Source: Lachnospiraceae bacterium (lineage in GTDB: Bacteria; Bacillota; Clostridia; Lachnospirales; Lachnospiraceae). Taken from it: DNA of 64,000 bases. Where the stretch lies: contig SVEY01000013.1 in NCBI GenBank assembly GCA_015057165.1, positions 1-64,000 on the forward strand, given 5' to 3'. Below are positions 54,262-61,990 of this stretch, piece by piece (positions within the stretch are counted from its first letter, which is position 1; every line of letters begins with the position of its first letter). Under the pieces are notes generated by a model. It was not told where the DNA came from, searched no databases, and worked only from the letters and a program-made list of their open reading frames with translations. The position numbers were made by a program, and so were the translations under genes.

Positions 54262-55680
54262 ATGAAACTTAACAAGAAAATTACAATTCCGATTATCGCA
54301 CTCTGTCTTGTGGGTGCTACTACAGCATGCGGTACAAAGACAGCAACCACTACTACAACAAATGAGACTACGACTTCGACAGCAAGTACATTTTCACAAA
54401 ACAAGCTGTCTCGCCAAGACATAAATACAAGTAAAACTCTAAAAAATAACAGCGACGGAGAACACGTAATTGCAGTTGATGGTACTACAGAGAATTATTC
54501 TAATACAGAAGTAATCAAGACCGGAGATAGCGATGGAGACGAAGCTGATTTCTATGGTGAAAATGCGGCGATATTTGCAACAAATAAGGGAACTCTCGAT
54601 ATGAGCGAGATGGTTGTGGATACTAACGGAGCACATGCAAATGGTGTGTTTAGCTATGGAGATGGAACTACAGTTAACATTTCCAATTCCTATATAACAA
54701 CCTCTGGGAACTGTTCTGGTGCCCTTATGACAACTGGTGGTGGCACTATGAATGCAACAAACGTAACAGCTGAAACCACAGGTAATTCTTCTGCAACAAT
54801 TCGTTCCGACCGTGGAGGTGGTACTGTTACCGTTAATGGTGGAAATTACAAAACAAGTGGTAAAGGTTCACCAACTATTTACTCTACTGCTGATATTACA
54901 GTTAATGATTCATATCTTGAATCTACTGCATCTCAGGGCGTAGTTGTTGAAGGCAAAAACTCAGTTACACTTAACAATACTAATCTAATGGCCAACAACA
55001 ACACGAAGAACAGTAACAAATCTGATTATTATCAGGCAGTTATGATATATCAGTCAATGTCAGGTGATGCTTCTGAAGGAACTTCAAGCTTTACAATGAA
55101 TGGCGGCTCCCTCACTAATGTAAATGGCGATATATTCTTCGTAAATAACACATCTAGTGATATATCATTATCTAACGCCAACATCACCAATAACGATGCC
55201 AACAGAGTATTCCTTAGAGCTGCAGCTGCAGGATGGGGTACATCTGGTTCAAATGGTGGTAAAGTAAACCTCAAAGCCTCAAGTCAGACGATTAACGGCA
55301 ATATGATTGTTGACAGCATATCTACCCTCAACCTGTATTTAAACGATAATTCAACATTTACAGGTGCTATTAATCCTGACGGCCAGAGCGGAAATGTCTA
55401 TGTTGAACTAAAGAACGGTTCTACATGGACTCTCACAGCCGATTCATATGTAACTTCCCTTACATGCGATGTCAACTCAATTAACTTAAATGGGCACACC
55501 CTATATGTAAATGGCGTTGCTTATAATGAAAATACCATTTCTACAGGAAGTGCAATAGAAATAAAAACTAGCGATTCACAAAGCTCAGATGCAAAGAAAT
55601 CCGACTCAAAAGGAGACAGCCAGGGCAAACCTTCCGATGGACAATCCTCTAAAGGAACTCCACCTAAAAAGCCTGAGTAA
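54262..55680 (+). CDS. surface lipoprotein with beta-helix-like repeats
   Basis: 472 aa. Lipobox LVGATTAC (Cys 23), then a Thr/Ser-rich linker and a long Asn/Thr/Gly-rich region with short imperfect repeats (TVNISNSYITTSGN, TMNATNVTAETTGN, TVNGGNYKTSGKG) typical of right-handed beta-helices. The C-terminal tail is Ser/Lys/Pro-rich. It resembles carbohydrate-binding or adhesin-like lipoproteins of clostridia. RBS AGGGAGAT. Single gene with its own terminator. Confidence 0.8.
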   Translation: MKLNKKITIPIIALCLVGATTACGTKTATTTTTNETTTSTASTFSQNKLSRQDINTSKTLKNNSDGEHVIAVDGTTENYSNTEVIKTGDSDGDEADFYGENAAIFATNKGTLDMSEMVVDTNGAHANGVFSYGDGTTVNISNSYITTSGNCSGALMTTGGGTMNATNVTAETTGNSSATIRSDRGGGTVTVNGGNYKTSGKGSPTIYSTADITVNDSYLESTASQGVVVEGKNSVTLNNTNLMANNNTKNSNKSDYYQAVMIYQSMSGDASEGTSSFTMNGGSLTNVNGDIFFVNNTSSDISLSNANITNNDANRVFLRAAAAGWGTSGSNGGKVNLKASSQTINGNMIVDSISTLNLYLNDNSTFTGAINPDGQSGNVYVELKNGSTWTLTADSYVTSLTCDVNSINLNGHTLYVNGVAYNENTISTGSAIEIKTSDSQSSDAKKSDSKGDSQGKPSDGQSSKGTPPKKPE

Positions 55681-55684
55681 AGGA

Positions 55685-55714
55685 AAAAGTGCTTCATGAA
55701 AATGAAGCACTTTT
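55685..55714. terminator. bidirectional terminator
   Basis: AAAAGTGCTTCAT-GAAA-ATGAAGCACTTTT: 13-bp perfect stem with A and T flanks, between the converging lipoprotein and SPFH genes. Confidence 0.88.
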
Positions 55715-55729
55715 ATATTATTAAGATAT

Positions 55730-56788
55730 TTAATATTTGAAGTCCATATTCTCGAAGTTTTGTTCTACTTCATTTGTCTGCATTTCACTTTTTACCCGAA
55801 CTTCTTTTGTAACCTTACTATTATCTGGCTTTGCACACACATCCTTGCTTACTTTTACTTCTTTAGGCTTTCTATTAATCTCCTGCTGATTCTTTAAATC
55901 AAAGGCTTCTGCCATTACTGACATATTGCCAATATTATCACCTACAGAGTCCATAATTGAACTTGGAATAAATACTTTCGTAGAATTTCCATTTGCAATA
56001 TCTTTCATAGCCTCAATACTCTTCATACGAAGGATTTGGTTAGTAGGCTGCGCTTGATTAAGTCGCTCTAAACCTTGAGCCTCAGCCTCATATACAAGCT
56101 CTATTGACCTTGCTTTACCTTCAGCAAGTGCGATTTGCGCATCTCTCTCAGCCTCAGCAGCAAGTACTTTAGCTGCCTTATCACCTTCAGCTCTCTTAAC
56201 AGCACCTTCCTTGTGAGCTTCTGCTTCAAGAACAGTTTGTCTTCTCTCACGCTCTGCCCTCATCTGCTTACTCATTACATCTAAGATATCCTGTGGTGGC
56301 TGAATTGTCTTAACTTCCACTCTATTAATCTTAATTCCCCATTTATCAGTTGCCGCATCAAGTTCTGCCTCTAGTTGTGAATTAATTTGATCTCTACCAG
56401 AAAGTGTTGTATCTAAGTCCATTGTACCAATAATATTTCTAAGTGTAGTAGCACAAAGGTTCTCAACACCTGCAAGTGGATTCTCAACGCCATAAGTAAA
56501 GAGCTTTGCATCTGTAACTTTCATATAAACTACGGAATCAATATGCATAGCAACATTATCTTTCGTAATTACACCTTGTGGTGGAAAATCAAGCACTTGT
56601 TCCTTAAGTGACACTCTATTAACAACAGCATCAATAAGTGGTGCTTTAAGATGCACACCCGCTCCCCATTCTGCGTGAAACTTACCAAGTCTCTCAACAA
56701 TACTAATCTGTGTCTGTGGCACAATTCTAAGTGACATACCAATCAATATAAGAATTATTACCACAATAATACCAAGTACAATTAACAT
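55730..56788 (-). CDS. SPFH/band 7 (stomatin-like) membrane protein
   Basis: 352 aa. N-terminal membrane segment (VLGIIVVIILILIGM), SPFH domain (VPQTQISIVERLGKFHAEW onwards), a long Ala/Glu-rich coiled coil (residues about 180-270), and a charged Lys-rich C-terminus. Stomatin/QmcA-type proteins form large membrane microdomain rings. No NfeD partner gene is adjacent. RBS GGGGGG. Confidence 0.92.
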   Translation of the reverse strand: MLIVLGIIVVIILILIGMSLRIVPQTQISIVERLGKFHAEWGAGVHLKAPLIDAVVNRVSLKEQVLDFPPQGVITKDNVAMHIDSVVYMKVTDAKLFTYGVENPLAGVENLCATTLRNIIGTMDLDTTLSGRDQINSQLEAELDAATDKWGIKINRVEVKTIQPPQDILDVMSKQMRAERERRQTVLEAEAHKEGAVKRAEGDKAAKVLAAEAERDAQIALAEGKARSIELVYEAEAQGLERLNQAQPTNQILRMKSIEAMKDIANGNSTKVFIPSSIMDSVGDNIGNMSVMAEAFDLKNQQEINRKPKEVKVSKDVCAKPDNSKVTKEVRVKSEMQTNEVEQNFENMDFKY

Positions 56789-56859
56789 AATATCCCCCCT
56801 ATCAAATATTTGTAACTAAGATTATTGTACATAAAATCATGGGAAATGTACAATAAAAA

Positions 56860-56889
56860 ACGTAAATACGCTATAATACGCATTTACGT
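56860..56889 (-). terminator. terminator, originally of the interrupted tRNA
   Basis: ACGTAAAT...ATTTACGT stem (one mismatch inside CG pairs) followed on the minus strand by TTTTTTATT. It directly follows the tRNA 3' fragment in that strand, so it is probably the natural terminator of the host tRNA gene. Confidence 0.65.
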
Positions 56890-56900
56890 CATCTTGAAAA

Positions 56901-56924
56901 GTGAGACACGGGGGAATCGAACCC
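56901..56924 (-). other. prophage attachment site: displaced 3' end of a tRNA
   Basis: On the minus strand GGGTTCGATTCCCCCGTGTCTCAC is a T-loop, T-stem and acceptor end; upstream sequence does not complete a tRNA (the 5' T-stem fails beyond three pairs). The intact tRNA should sit at the other prophage end, right of the window. Next to it, at 56975-56995, is a direct repeat GGTGCAATT / GGGTGCAATT, possibly an integrase arm site. Confidence 0.7.
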
Positions 56925-57023
56925 ATACTATATGCCCTTCTAACCCTTGATATTGCGTATTTTTCAAAAATCTTGGTGCAATTTTGGGTGCAATTCTCAC
57001 CATTAGTCTCAATCCATAGTTTC

Positions 57024-57356
57024 CTAACTAACCAATTCCTCAATCGTTACTCTAAGTGCATCAGCTAATCGCTTCAAATTGTCATAAGATGCACCACTTA
57101 ATTTCCTTGCTCCTTGCTCATAGGCTTGGATTGTTCTAACTGATATTCCAGATGCCTTCGACAAGTCTGATTGCGACATTCCTCTCCAACTCCTAACTTC
57201 CCTCAAGCCGACATCTGCTACCTCATAGAAATCTTCTTCATAGATGCCTTCTTCCTTGTCTTTCGCCTCGAAGAGAGAGAGAACCTCTGCTCCCTCGTCA
57301 TAACTTTTCACTTGTTCAATGATATTTCCTGCCTCTCTATCCCTAATCACTATCAT
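57024..57356 (-). CDS. HTH regulator of the prophage edge operon (antitoxin-like)
   Basis: 110 aa. The C-terminal half is an XRE HTH (LREVRSWRGMSQSDLSKASG...RTIQAYEQGARK); the N-terminal half (VIRDREAGNIIEQVKSYDEG) is acidic. Resembles HigA/MqsA-like antitoxins, but no toxin fold is evident in the two small partners. It probably binds the two palindromes upstream of its operon. RBS AAGGAGATG. Confidence 0.72.
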   Translation of the reverse strand: MIVIRDREAGNIIEQVKSYDEGAEVLSLFEAKDKEEGIYEEDFYEVADVGLREVRSWRGMSQSDLSKASGISVRTIQAYEQGARKLSGASYDNLKRLADALRVTIEELVS

Positions 57357-57368
57357 AATTTCATCTCC

Positions 57369-57554
57369 TTACCATTCTACGTCTTTTCCGTTCTCGTCAA
57401 TAATTGCAACACCACCACCATTGAACTCGTCAAACTCGTTCTCGTGTTCCTCGCTAAAGTCCGATGCAAAATTGATTGCATCTGCTACATCATCAAATGT
57501 TGCCAATGTCTCTCCGTCTCTTCTGCCTGCTACCCAAATTACTTCATACTTCAT
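57369..57554 (-). CDS. small acidic protein, middle gene of the HTH operon
   Basis: 61 aa: YEVIWVAGRRDGETLATFDD then a very acidic helix (FASDFSEEHENEFDEFNGGG). Strong RBS AGGAGGG. No family recognised. It lies 12 bases upstream of the HTH gene and follows the 58-aa gene in the same operon. Confidence 0.65.
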   Translation of the reverse strand: MKYEVIWVAGRRDGETLATFDDVADAINFASDFSEEHENEFDEFNGGGVAIIDENGKDVEW

Positions 57555-57596
57555 ATTCTTCCCTCCTGTTCTGGAAGGGCTTTGTTGCCCTTCCTC

Positions 57597-57773
57597 TTAT
57601 CTGCATTGTCTCCTTGCATCTTTCATACATTCTGCTTTAGTATATCCGAATGCTATTGCATTTCCCCACTCGTTGCGAGCAACCCACTCGGTAACCATTC
57701 CGTTAGCCTTTGCCCTTTCATTGTAAGGGTCATAACTCTGAGTTTTCTCAAAACTTAAATCCTTAATCTTCAT
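57597..57773 (-). CDS. 58-aa protein, first gene of the HTH operon (below the ORF-track limit)
   Basis: Read directly from the minus strand: start behind AAAGGAGGACAAAGAT, sequence begins KIKDLSFEKTQSYDPYNERA, ends KDARRQCR. It has Trp and Arg in WVARNEWGNAIAFGYTKAEC. No known family. Its strong ribosome site and operon position support it as a real gene. Whether it is toxic is unknown. Confidence 0.7.
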   Translation of the reverse strand: MKIKDLSFEKTQSYDPYNERAKANGMVTEWVARNEWGNAIAFGYTKAECMKDARRQCR

Positions 57774-57813
57774 ATCTTTGTCCTCCTTTGTTGTTCCCTC
57801 TTCTTGATTCTAA

Positions 57814-57927
57814 TATACTACTATTGTAGTATAATGTAAAGCCTTTTCAACAAATTCGTGCATCTTTGCCACCTTGCACAATTTCCCCTGTGGTCTTTTG
57901 TATATATTATACTACTATTGTAGGATA
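57814..57927 (-). promoter_or_regulatory. two promoter-operators with TATACTAC...GTAGTATA palindromes
   Basis: Perfect palindrome TATACTAC-TATT-GTAGTATA at 57814-57833 and a copy with one mismatch at 57908-57927, 94 bp apart. Each lies between promoter elements on the minus strand: TTTACA-16 bp-TATATT for the first and TTCTCA-17 bp-TATAAT for the second. A protein bound there would block both. The 110-aa HTH protein is the natural candidate. No other gene is seen between 57774 and 58104. Confidence 0.75.
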
Positions 57928-58011
57928 GTGAGAACATAAAAAATAAGAGAGGCTTAGTTCCCCTAAAACCCCTCCCTTTGTGCGCTATTGTATCACAGAA
58001 TTTTAGATGTG

Positions 58012-58054
58012 TAAATAAAAAAGAGCCGGTCTAGGAAAATATCCTAGGCCGGCT
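58012..58054 (-). terminator. terminator of the prophage late operon
   Basis: AGCCGGCCTAGGA-loop-TCCTAGACCGGCT (13 bp, one G-U) followed on the minus strand by CTCTTTTTTATTT, 50 bases after the stop of the last late gene. Confidence 0.9.
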
Positions 58055-58104
58055 TATATTATTAACCCTACCACCACGCATGGCTATAGTGATAAGGCTA
58101 ATAT

Positions 58105-58431
58105 CTAATGTCTGTCATACAGATATTCGTTCAGGTCGCTCTTGGCTTCCACCATTTCTTCTGTATTATTACCGTCGATACCATGCGACAACAACGCTCC
58201 TATTGACTTCATTAGCACCTTAGTGCCTTCCTCCAAGTCTTTTATTCTTTCGCTATCATCTGTCAGCTGATTTCTCAGGTCCCTAACTTCCACCTCTAGA
58301 GTACTTATTCTGGTCTCGTGTTGAAGATGTGGCTTATTTAGCTTATCTTTGAATAAGATAATCCTTTCGACGATATTAAGGATTGTTAGCACCAAGCCGA
58401 GGCCCAGTACCAGTATCTCTGTTGTAATCAT
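58105..58431 (-). CDS. small membrane-anchored coiled-coil phage protein
   Basis: 108 aa. One N-terminal membrane helix (LVLGLGLVLTILNIVERIIL), then a coiled coil (about 40-80: HETRISTLEVEVRDLRNQLT) and an acidic tail. Resembles XhlA/hemolysin-like or spanin-like accessory proteins in Gram-positive phage lysis regions, but I cannot assign it. Its start overlaps the previous stop (TAATG). Confidence 0.68.
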   Translation of the reverse strand: MITTEILVLGLGLVLTILNIVERIILFKDKLNKPHLQHETRISTLEVEVRDLRNQLTDDSERIKDLEEGTKVLMKSIGALLSHGIDGNNTEEMVEAKSDLNEYLYDRH

Positions 58432-58610
58432 TATTCATATGACTCCTTCACAAAAGTATTGTATACCGGGCATTCGTCCAGTGATAAGTTCATGTGCTTA
58501 TTAAGTATATGCGTATAGTAATCTGCAGCTGCTCTCTTGTCACTGAATACTGTGACAGTAGCTTCTGGATCACCTTTGTCATAATAGCTTACTACCCATA
58601 CTCTATCCAT
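58431..58610 (-). CDS. small phage protein of unknown function
   Basis: 59 aa from the ATG behind AAGGCGGTG (the track uses a GTG three codons earlier). Sequence: RVWVVSYYDKGDPEATVTVF and DKRAAADYYTHILNKHMNLS. No motif known. Coupled to the downstream coiled-coil gene and 36 bases after the amidase gene. Confidence 0.6.
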   Translation of the reverse strand: MDRVWVVSYYDKGDPEATVTVFSDKRAAADYYTHILNKHMNLSLDECPVYNTFVKESYE

Positions 58611-58646
58611 GATCTGCACCGCCTTATTTCAAAGTACAAAACTTAA

Positions 58647-59681
58647 TTATTGTACGCCTACGCAGAATTTAATCTCGTTAGCGTTGATTCTATCTTGATT
58701 GTTGTAGCAAGCCTTCATGCCATCGCCATAAGTACCGGGTCTCTCAATACCATTCGGAAAGCATCCGTTCATGTAAGCAATGATTTCCATTGCTGTGATC
58801 ATGAACTGTGTTTCACCGTACTCAATATAGTGGTTGTCAAGTGCGGCGTCAGACTTTTCACCAAAATCTTTATCCTCCGCAAGTCTCTCACTGAAGCAAT
58901 TTCTAACATAAGCATTGTCTCCACAGTAATCAAGATTCATTGCGTGTTGCAAAACAGCAATTCTCATGGCTTCGGTTTCCGGGCCGAGTTTGCCATCAAC
59001 TTTGATTTTGCTATGGCCAACGAAAGCGTTTGCTTCAATCTGGCCTTTTCTTATACATTCTGATCTGAATTGAGCGAGGAAATTCCAATCAATATTCTGT
59101 TCCGGCTGATTCTCCACGATGGGTTGAATTTCTGCAGGAGTTGTATAGTCAGTCTGAATATTAGAGCCTAATATACCATTAACAATAGCAGCTCCCATTG
59201 AGTCGGGGTTATAGAGATTAGCATCATCCCAGTTATCGCAGAAGCAACACTCGATTAAGAGAGCCGGAGACTTGGTCTTTTTTAAGACATAAAGACCATC
59301 CCTAACCTTTACGCCTCTATTAGCAAAGCCAAGCCCTGCAATAGAATTAACAATATTCTGAGCTGCATCGTTAGAAGCTGAAGCAGAACTATACACCAAC
59401 ACTTCTGTTCCGTGACCATTTCCATCTGATGCGTTGAAATGAATTGATATATCAAGATCAACAGCGTTAGCGTTACACTTTGCCACTATCTGATACAAGT
59501 TATCATTTACGCTTGGCGCATCATCGACAGTACAATCGAATACTTCATGACCATTTTCTCTTAAGAGTCTTATAACGACATCTTTTACCTGCCTTGCCGC
59601 AGTTGACTCTGTGAAGACTCCACCGGCACCACAGCCGATGTGTCCGTCTGCATTGTGACCTGCATGCACATTAAATCTCAT
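58647..59681 (-). CDS. phage endolysin: N-acetylmuramoyl-L-alanine amidase (Amidase_3)
   Basis: 344 aa. Amidase_3 domain (about residues 1-175) with zinc ligands His 9 in HAGHNADG, Glu 25 in FTESTAARQ and His 81 in SIHFNA, and the catalytic Glu in LLIECCFCD. It cleaves the bond between muramic acid and L-Ala. The C-terminal 150 residues form an unassigned region that includes a predicted peptidoglycan-binding-like segment (GQIEANAFVGHSKIKVDGKL). No signal peptide; it needs the holin. RBS TAGGAGGC. Confidence 0.93.
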   Translation of the reverse strand: MRFNVHAGHNADGHIGCGAGGVFTESTAARQVKDVVIRLLRENGHEVFDCTVDDAPSVNDNLYQIVAKCNANAVDLDISIHFNASDGNGHGTEVLVYSSASASNDAAQNIVNSIAGLGFANRGVKVRDGLYVLKKTKSPALLIECCFCDNWDDANLYNPDSMGAAIVNGILGSNIQTDYTTPAEIQPIVENQPEQNIDWNFLAQFRSECIRKGQIEANAFVGHSKIKVDGKLGPETEAMRIAVLQHAMNLDYCGDNAYVRNCFSERLAEDKDFGEKSDAALDNHYIEYGETQFMITAMEIIAYMNGCFPNGIERPGTYGDGMKACYNNQDRINANEIKFCVGVQ

Positions 59682-59755
59682 ATAATCGCCTCCTAATTCT
59701 AATAAATCACTGTTTTTCTGAAATATAGGGTAAAATATATATTCCTTATTTCATT

Positions 59756-59974
59756 TTAATCTTCGTTGTTAGTAGATTCCGGATCCGGAATTGTTGCTAT
59801 GCTGGTAGCAACAGAGAGTATCGCTGCTAATGCCGATGCAGATAATACCTGGATCCAGTCCACATCGCTTATAACGAATGCAGTTCCTATTACTGCAACG
59901 AAAGTCTGGAAAAACGTCTTGATACTACGCTCTGCAACCTTGAGCCACCAGCTCTTATTAGTTAACTTACTCAT
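59756..59974 (-). CDS. phage holin, r1t type
   Basis: 72 aa. NKSWWLKVAERSIKTFFQTF followed by two hydrophobic segments and ALAAILSVATSIATIP match the r1t-type holin pattern. It forms membrane lesions that release the endolysin. It sits just before the amidase gene. It is separated from the 34-aa gene by only two bases. Confidence 0.85.
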   Translation of the reverse strand: MSKLTNKSWWLKVAERSIKTFFQTFVAVIGTAFVISDVDWIQVLSASALAAILSVATSIATIPDPESTNNED

Positions 59975-59976
59975 AA

Positions 59977-60081
59977 TTATTCACCTGCCTTTTCCATCGC
60001 TTTTAACTCTATCACTTGCACTATCTCTAAGATTAGTTCGAGAAGCTCCGGGATTGTCATATCATATAAGTCTTTATCCAT
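59977..60081 (-). CDS. very small phage ORF (34 aa)
   Basis: Too short for the ORF track. Begins DKDLYDMTIPELLELILEIV and ends with a stop two bases before the holin start. Its ribosome site is weak, but it fills the gap between the XkdX-like gene and the holin with tight spacing on both sides. Amphipathic helix; function unknown. Confidence 0.5.
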   Translation of the reverse strand: MDKDLYDMTIPELLELILEIVQVIELKAMEKAGE

Positions 60082-60083
60082 AT

Positions 60084-60209
60084 CTAACCTATAATGTAGT
60101 TATATTCATCCTGAGTAATAGTGCCGGCATCAACCATCTCTTGGAGCTTCTTTTTTGTTACTTTACCCTTTTTATAGAGTCTTTTTAGACTCTCAACCAA
60201 TGTCCTCAT
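60084..60209 (-). CDS. XkdX-like small phage protein (41 aa)
   Basis: Too short for the ORF track. Sequence RTLVESLKRLYKKGKVTKKK then LQEMVDAGTITQDEYNYIIG, matching the YKxGxxTxxxLxxxVxAGxITxxEYxxI pattern of XkdX proteins found just after phage tail fibre genes. Starts one base after the upstream stop; RBS AAGGGG. Its tail-region role is not known. Confidence 0.8.
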   Translation of the reverse strand: MRTLVESLKRLYKKGKVTKKKLQEMVDAGTITQDEYNYIIG

Positions 60210-60210
60210 T

Positions 60211-60474
60211 CTACAGCACCCCTTCCTCTATCAACTCTTCTGTATATGCGTCTATTGCTTCAGACGAGTCTATCTCTTCAATGCTCTTAAGCATCTCATA
60301 TTCTGATACAGTGATGATCCTGCTTTCGCAGACATAATCTGTATATGCTTCCATATCCTCGGTAGCTTCGTGATGCTCTTCTTCAATGTTGCGCCTCTGG
60401 ATATAAGTTTCCGGCGATATCAATTGAAGTTCACTAGGCCGCTCTGCAGAGCGTTCTTCTTTCCATGCTTTCAT
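60211..60474 (-). CDS. acidic small phage protein overlapping the reverse transcriptase gene
   Basis: 87 aa, rich in Glu (SAERPSELQLISPETYIQRR, then IEEEHHEATEDMEAYTDYVC). Its ATG lies behind AAGGAGG and it overlaps the 3' end of the RT gene by 41 bases in another frame, so the two are coupled. It is acidic and shorter than known Avd proteins (basic, about 120 aa). It resembles small proteins between phage tail fibres and XkdX. Confidence 0.72.
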   Translation of the reverse strand: MKAWKEERSAERPSELQLISPETYIQRRNIEEEHHEATEDMEAYTDYVCESRIITVSEYEMLKSIEEIDSSEAIDAYTEELIEEGVL

Positions 60475-61597
60475 TCTTTGTCCTCCTTGATATAATCTTC
60501 TTCATCGAGCCTATGTTTACATAGGGCTTAATCTCACATAGATAACAGTCATAAGTATCTGTGCATTTGAACCATCCCATATAAGAGATGATCGCACACA
60601 TATGTTTTGAATATACAAGTTTATTCTCTTCTCTTCGTCTCTTTATTCTTTTGGCAAGTCTCGTTGCATGAATAAGGATCCCTTTTCTGATAGTAGTTAT
60701 ACCTCTACCGAAAGCGAATCCCATAAAATCGATACAACGGCCAATAGTCCGTTTACTCTTGTGATATACAAATTTTGCAACTTGCCAATTGTTCTTTAGT
60801 TTCAACCGGAATCGTCTTCCGATGAACTTCTTAATCTCTATTAGTGCTTCATGTAGCCGCTTCTTATTGTCGGCCATAAAGGTAATGTCATCCATATATC
60901 TTATGTATATATGGAAACCTAACTTTTCATACATAAACCAATCGAGAGGCTCTAACAAGTAATTAGCAAGCCATTGGCTTATATAAAATCCAAGCGGAAT
61001 ACCTTTCTTGAATCCCTTCAGGCATAGCTCGATTATGTATAAAAACCATTCATCCTTAATTCGAATGCGAAGCTCCCTCATCAAGATAGGAAGTCTTATG
61101 CTGTCATAGAAATGTCTAATATCAGCTTTAGTAAAGTTTCTTATACCTTTACCATGTCTAATCCAACGCTCCAACCTTCTTTTAGCCATATGCGCGCCAC
61201 GTTTCGGAAAACTACCGCAGGAATACGGATATGATGTCCGAGTAATTATTGGCTCTAACACCAAAATAATTATGTGATGAAGCCATTGCTCATGGATTTC
61301 CGGCATGTATATCTTTCTTTCCTTACCATGCTCATAGATAATCCTTGGCGTTCTCTTTCTCGGCTTATAAGCAAGCTCCGGATTAGGAACTTCTACGCCT
61401 TCCGGTTTTGTGTTTAGTATCATTAGATACATCATATCGACTTCTTCATCTAGATGTTCGTCGATATATATTATTTCTCTTCTTGTTGTTTTTCCTTTTC
61501 GTAACTTTTTGTATGCTAGTCTAATAAGATCCTTGTCTAGCATCTTAGAATACAGATATTTATATTGTTTCTTGCCTTTAGTTTCAAAGTAGTTCAT
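60434..61597 (-). CDS. DGR reverse transcriptase
   Basis: 387 aa. RT palm motifs: FTKADIRHFYDSI (motif with first Asp), KGIPLGFYISQWLANYLLE (the SQxxxN signature of DGR RTs, where other RTs have QG), catalytic IYIRYMDDITFM, and KLKNNWQVA downstream. No maturase domain, intron or integrase part. It should copy the template RNA with random changes at adenines. It lies just after the template repeat. No clear ribosome site before the ATG, as translation may be low. No Avd gene adjoins. Confidence 0.94.
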   Translation of the reverse strand: MNYFETKGKKQYKYLYSKMLDKDLIRLAYKKLRKGKTTRREIIYIDEHLDEEVDMMYLMILNTKPEGVEVPNPELAYKPRKRTPRIIYEHGKERKIYMPEIHEQWLHHIIILVLEPIITRTSYPYSCGSFPKRGAHMAKRRLERWIRHGKGIRNFTKADIRHFYDSIRLPILMRELRIRIKDEWFLYIIELCLKGFKKGIPLGFYISQWLANYLLEPLDWFMYEKLGFHIYIRYMDDITFMADNKKRLHEALIEIKKFIGRRFRLKLKNNWQVAKFVYHKSKRTIGRCIDFMGFAFGRGITTIRKGILIHATRLAKRIKRRREENKLVYSKHMCAIISYMGWFKCTDTYDCYLCEIKPYVNIGSMKKIISRRTKNESMERRTLCRAA

Positions 61598-61790
61598 AGT
61601 TCTATAAATATAAGATAGTTTTTTCTTCTATCTCCTACGCACAGGCAGGTGCGACCGCTTTACCGTGCGCCCTGTATCGGAATAATTACCACTCCCCTAA
61701 CCAATAAATGGCGGATAAGACGTGTTTCAACGCCCAGAGGTGTAATTGAATGAAGTCTACATTGGGTTAATATTGTCTTGGATAGAATTA

Positions 61791-61901
61791 GGACGCGCCG
61801 ATGTTCCAGTTCGCATTCGTCGAGACATTGTTCAAATTCAGCGCGCCGACGCCATCAATGAGGTCATTGTTGCAATTGCCGAACCGAATGGCCACCGCCG
61901 T
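61791..61901 (-). repeat. DGR template repeat (TR)
   Basis: 111 nt matching the variable repeat at 62036-62146 (offset 245) with 11 differences. On the sense (minus) strand 10 of the 11 differences are adenines in TR; 10 of 25 adenines changed, against 1 of 86 other bases. Translated in the VR frame TR has nine AAY (Asn) codons, six of them changed in VR. It lies in a 393-bp gene-free gap; the plus-strand ORFs through it are shadows. Confidence 0.95.
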
Positions 61902-61966
61902 ACCGAACGGACGCCGCCGTACAGTCGTAGCTTCATCCCCTAGTTTACATAGTTACAAAAATTTAT

Positions 61967-61986
61967 TGTGGGGGAATGCCCCCACA
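61967..61986 (-). other. 8-bp-stem, 4-nt-loop hairpin just after the variable gene
   Basis: TGTGGGGG-CATT-CCCCCACA, perfect, four bases after the stop codon of the variable gene. DGR homing in Bordetella phage needs such a hairpin (7-10 bp, 4-nt loop) downstream of VR. A T-rich stretch follows, so a terminator role is also possible. A second palindrome CGCATCT-GG-AGATGCG lies at 61997-62012 within the last codons. Confidence 0.7.
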
Positions 61987-61990
61987 CCCC

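Noticed and set aside
60434-61597. RT as a group II intron maturase or retron RT
   Set aside because: No maturase or endonuclease domain, no intron ends and no retron msr/msd; the SQ motif and the TR/VR pair identify a DGR.
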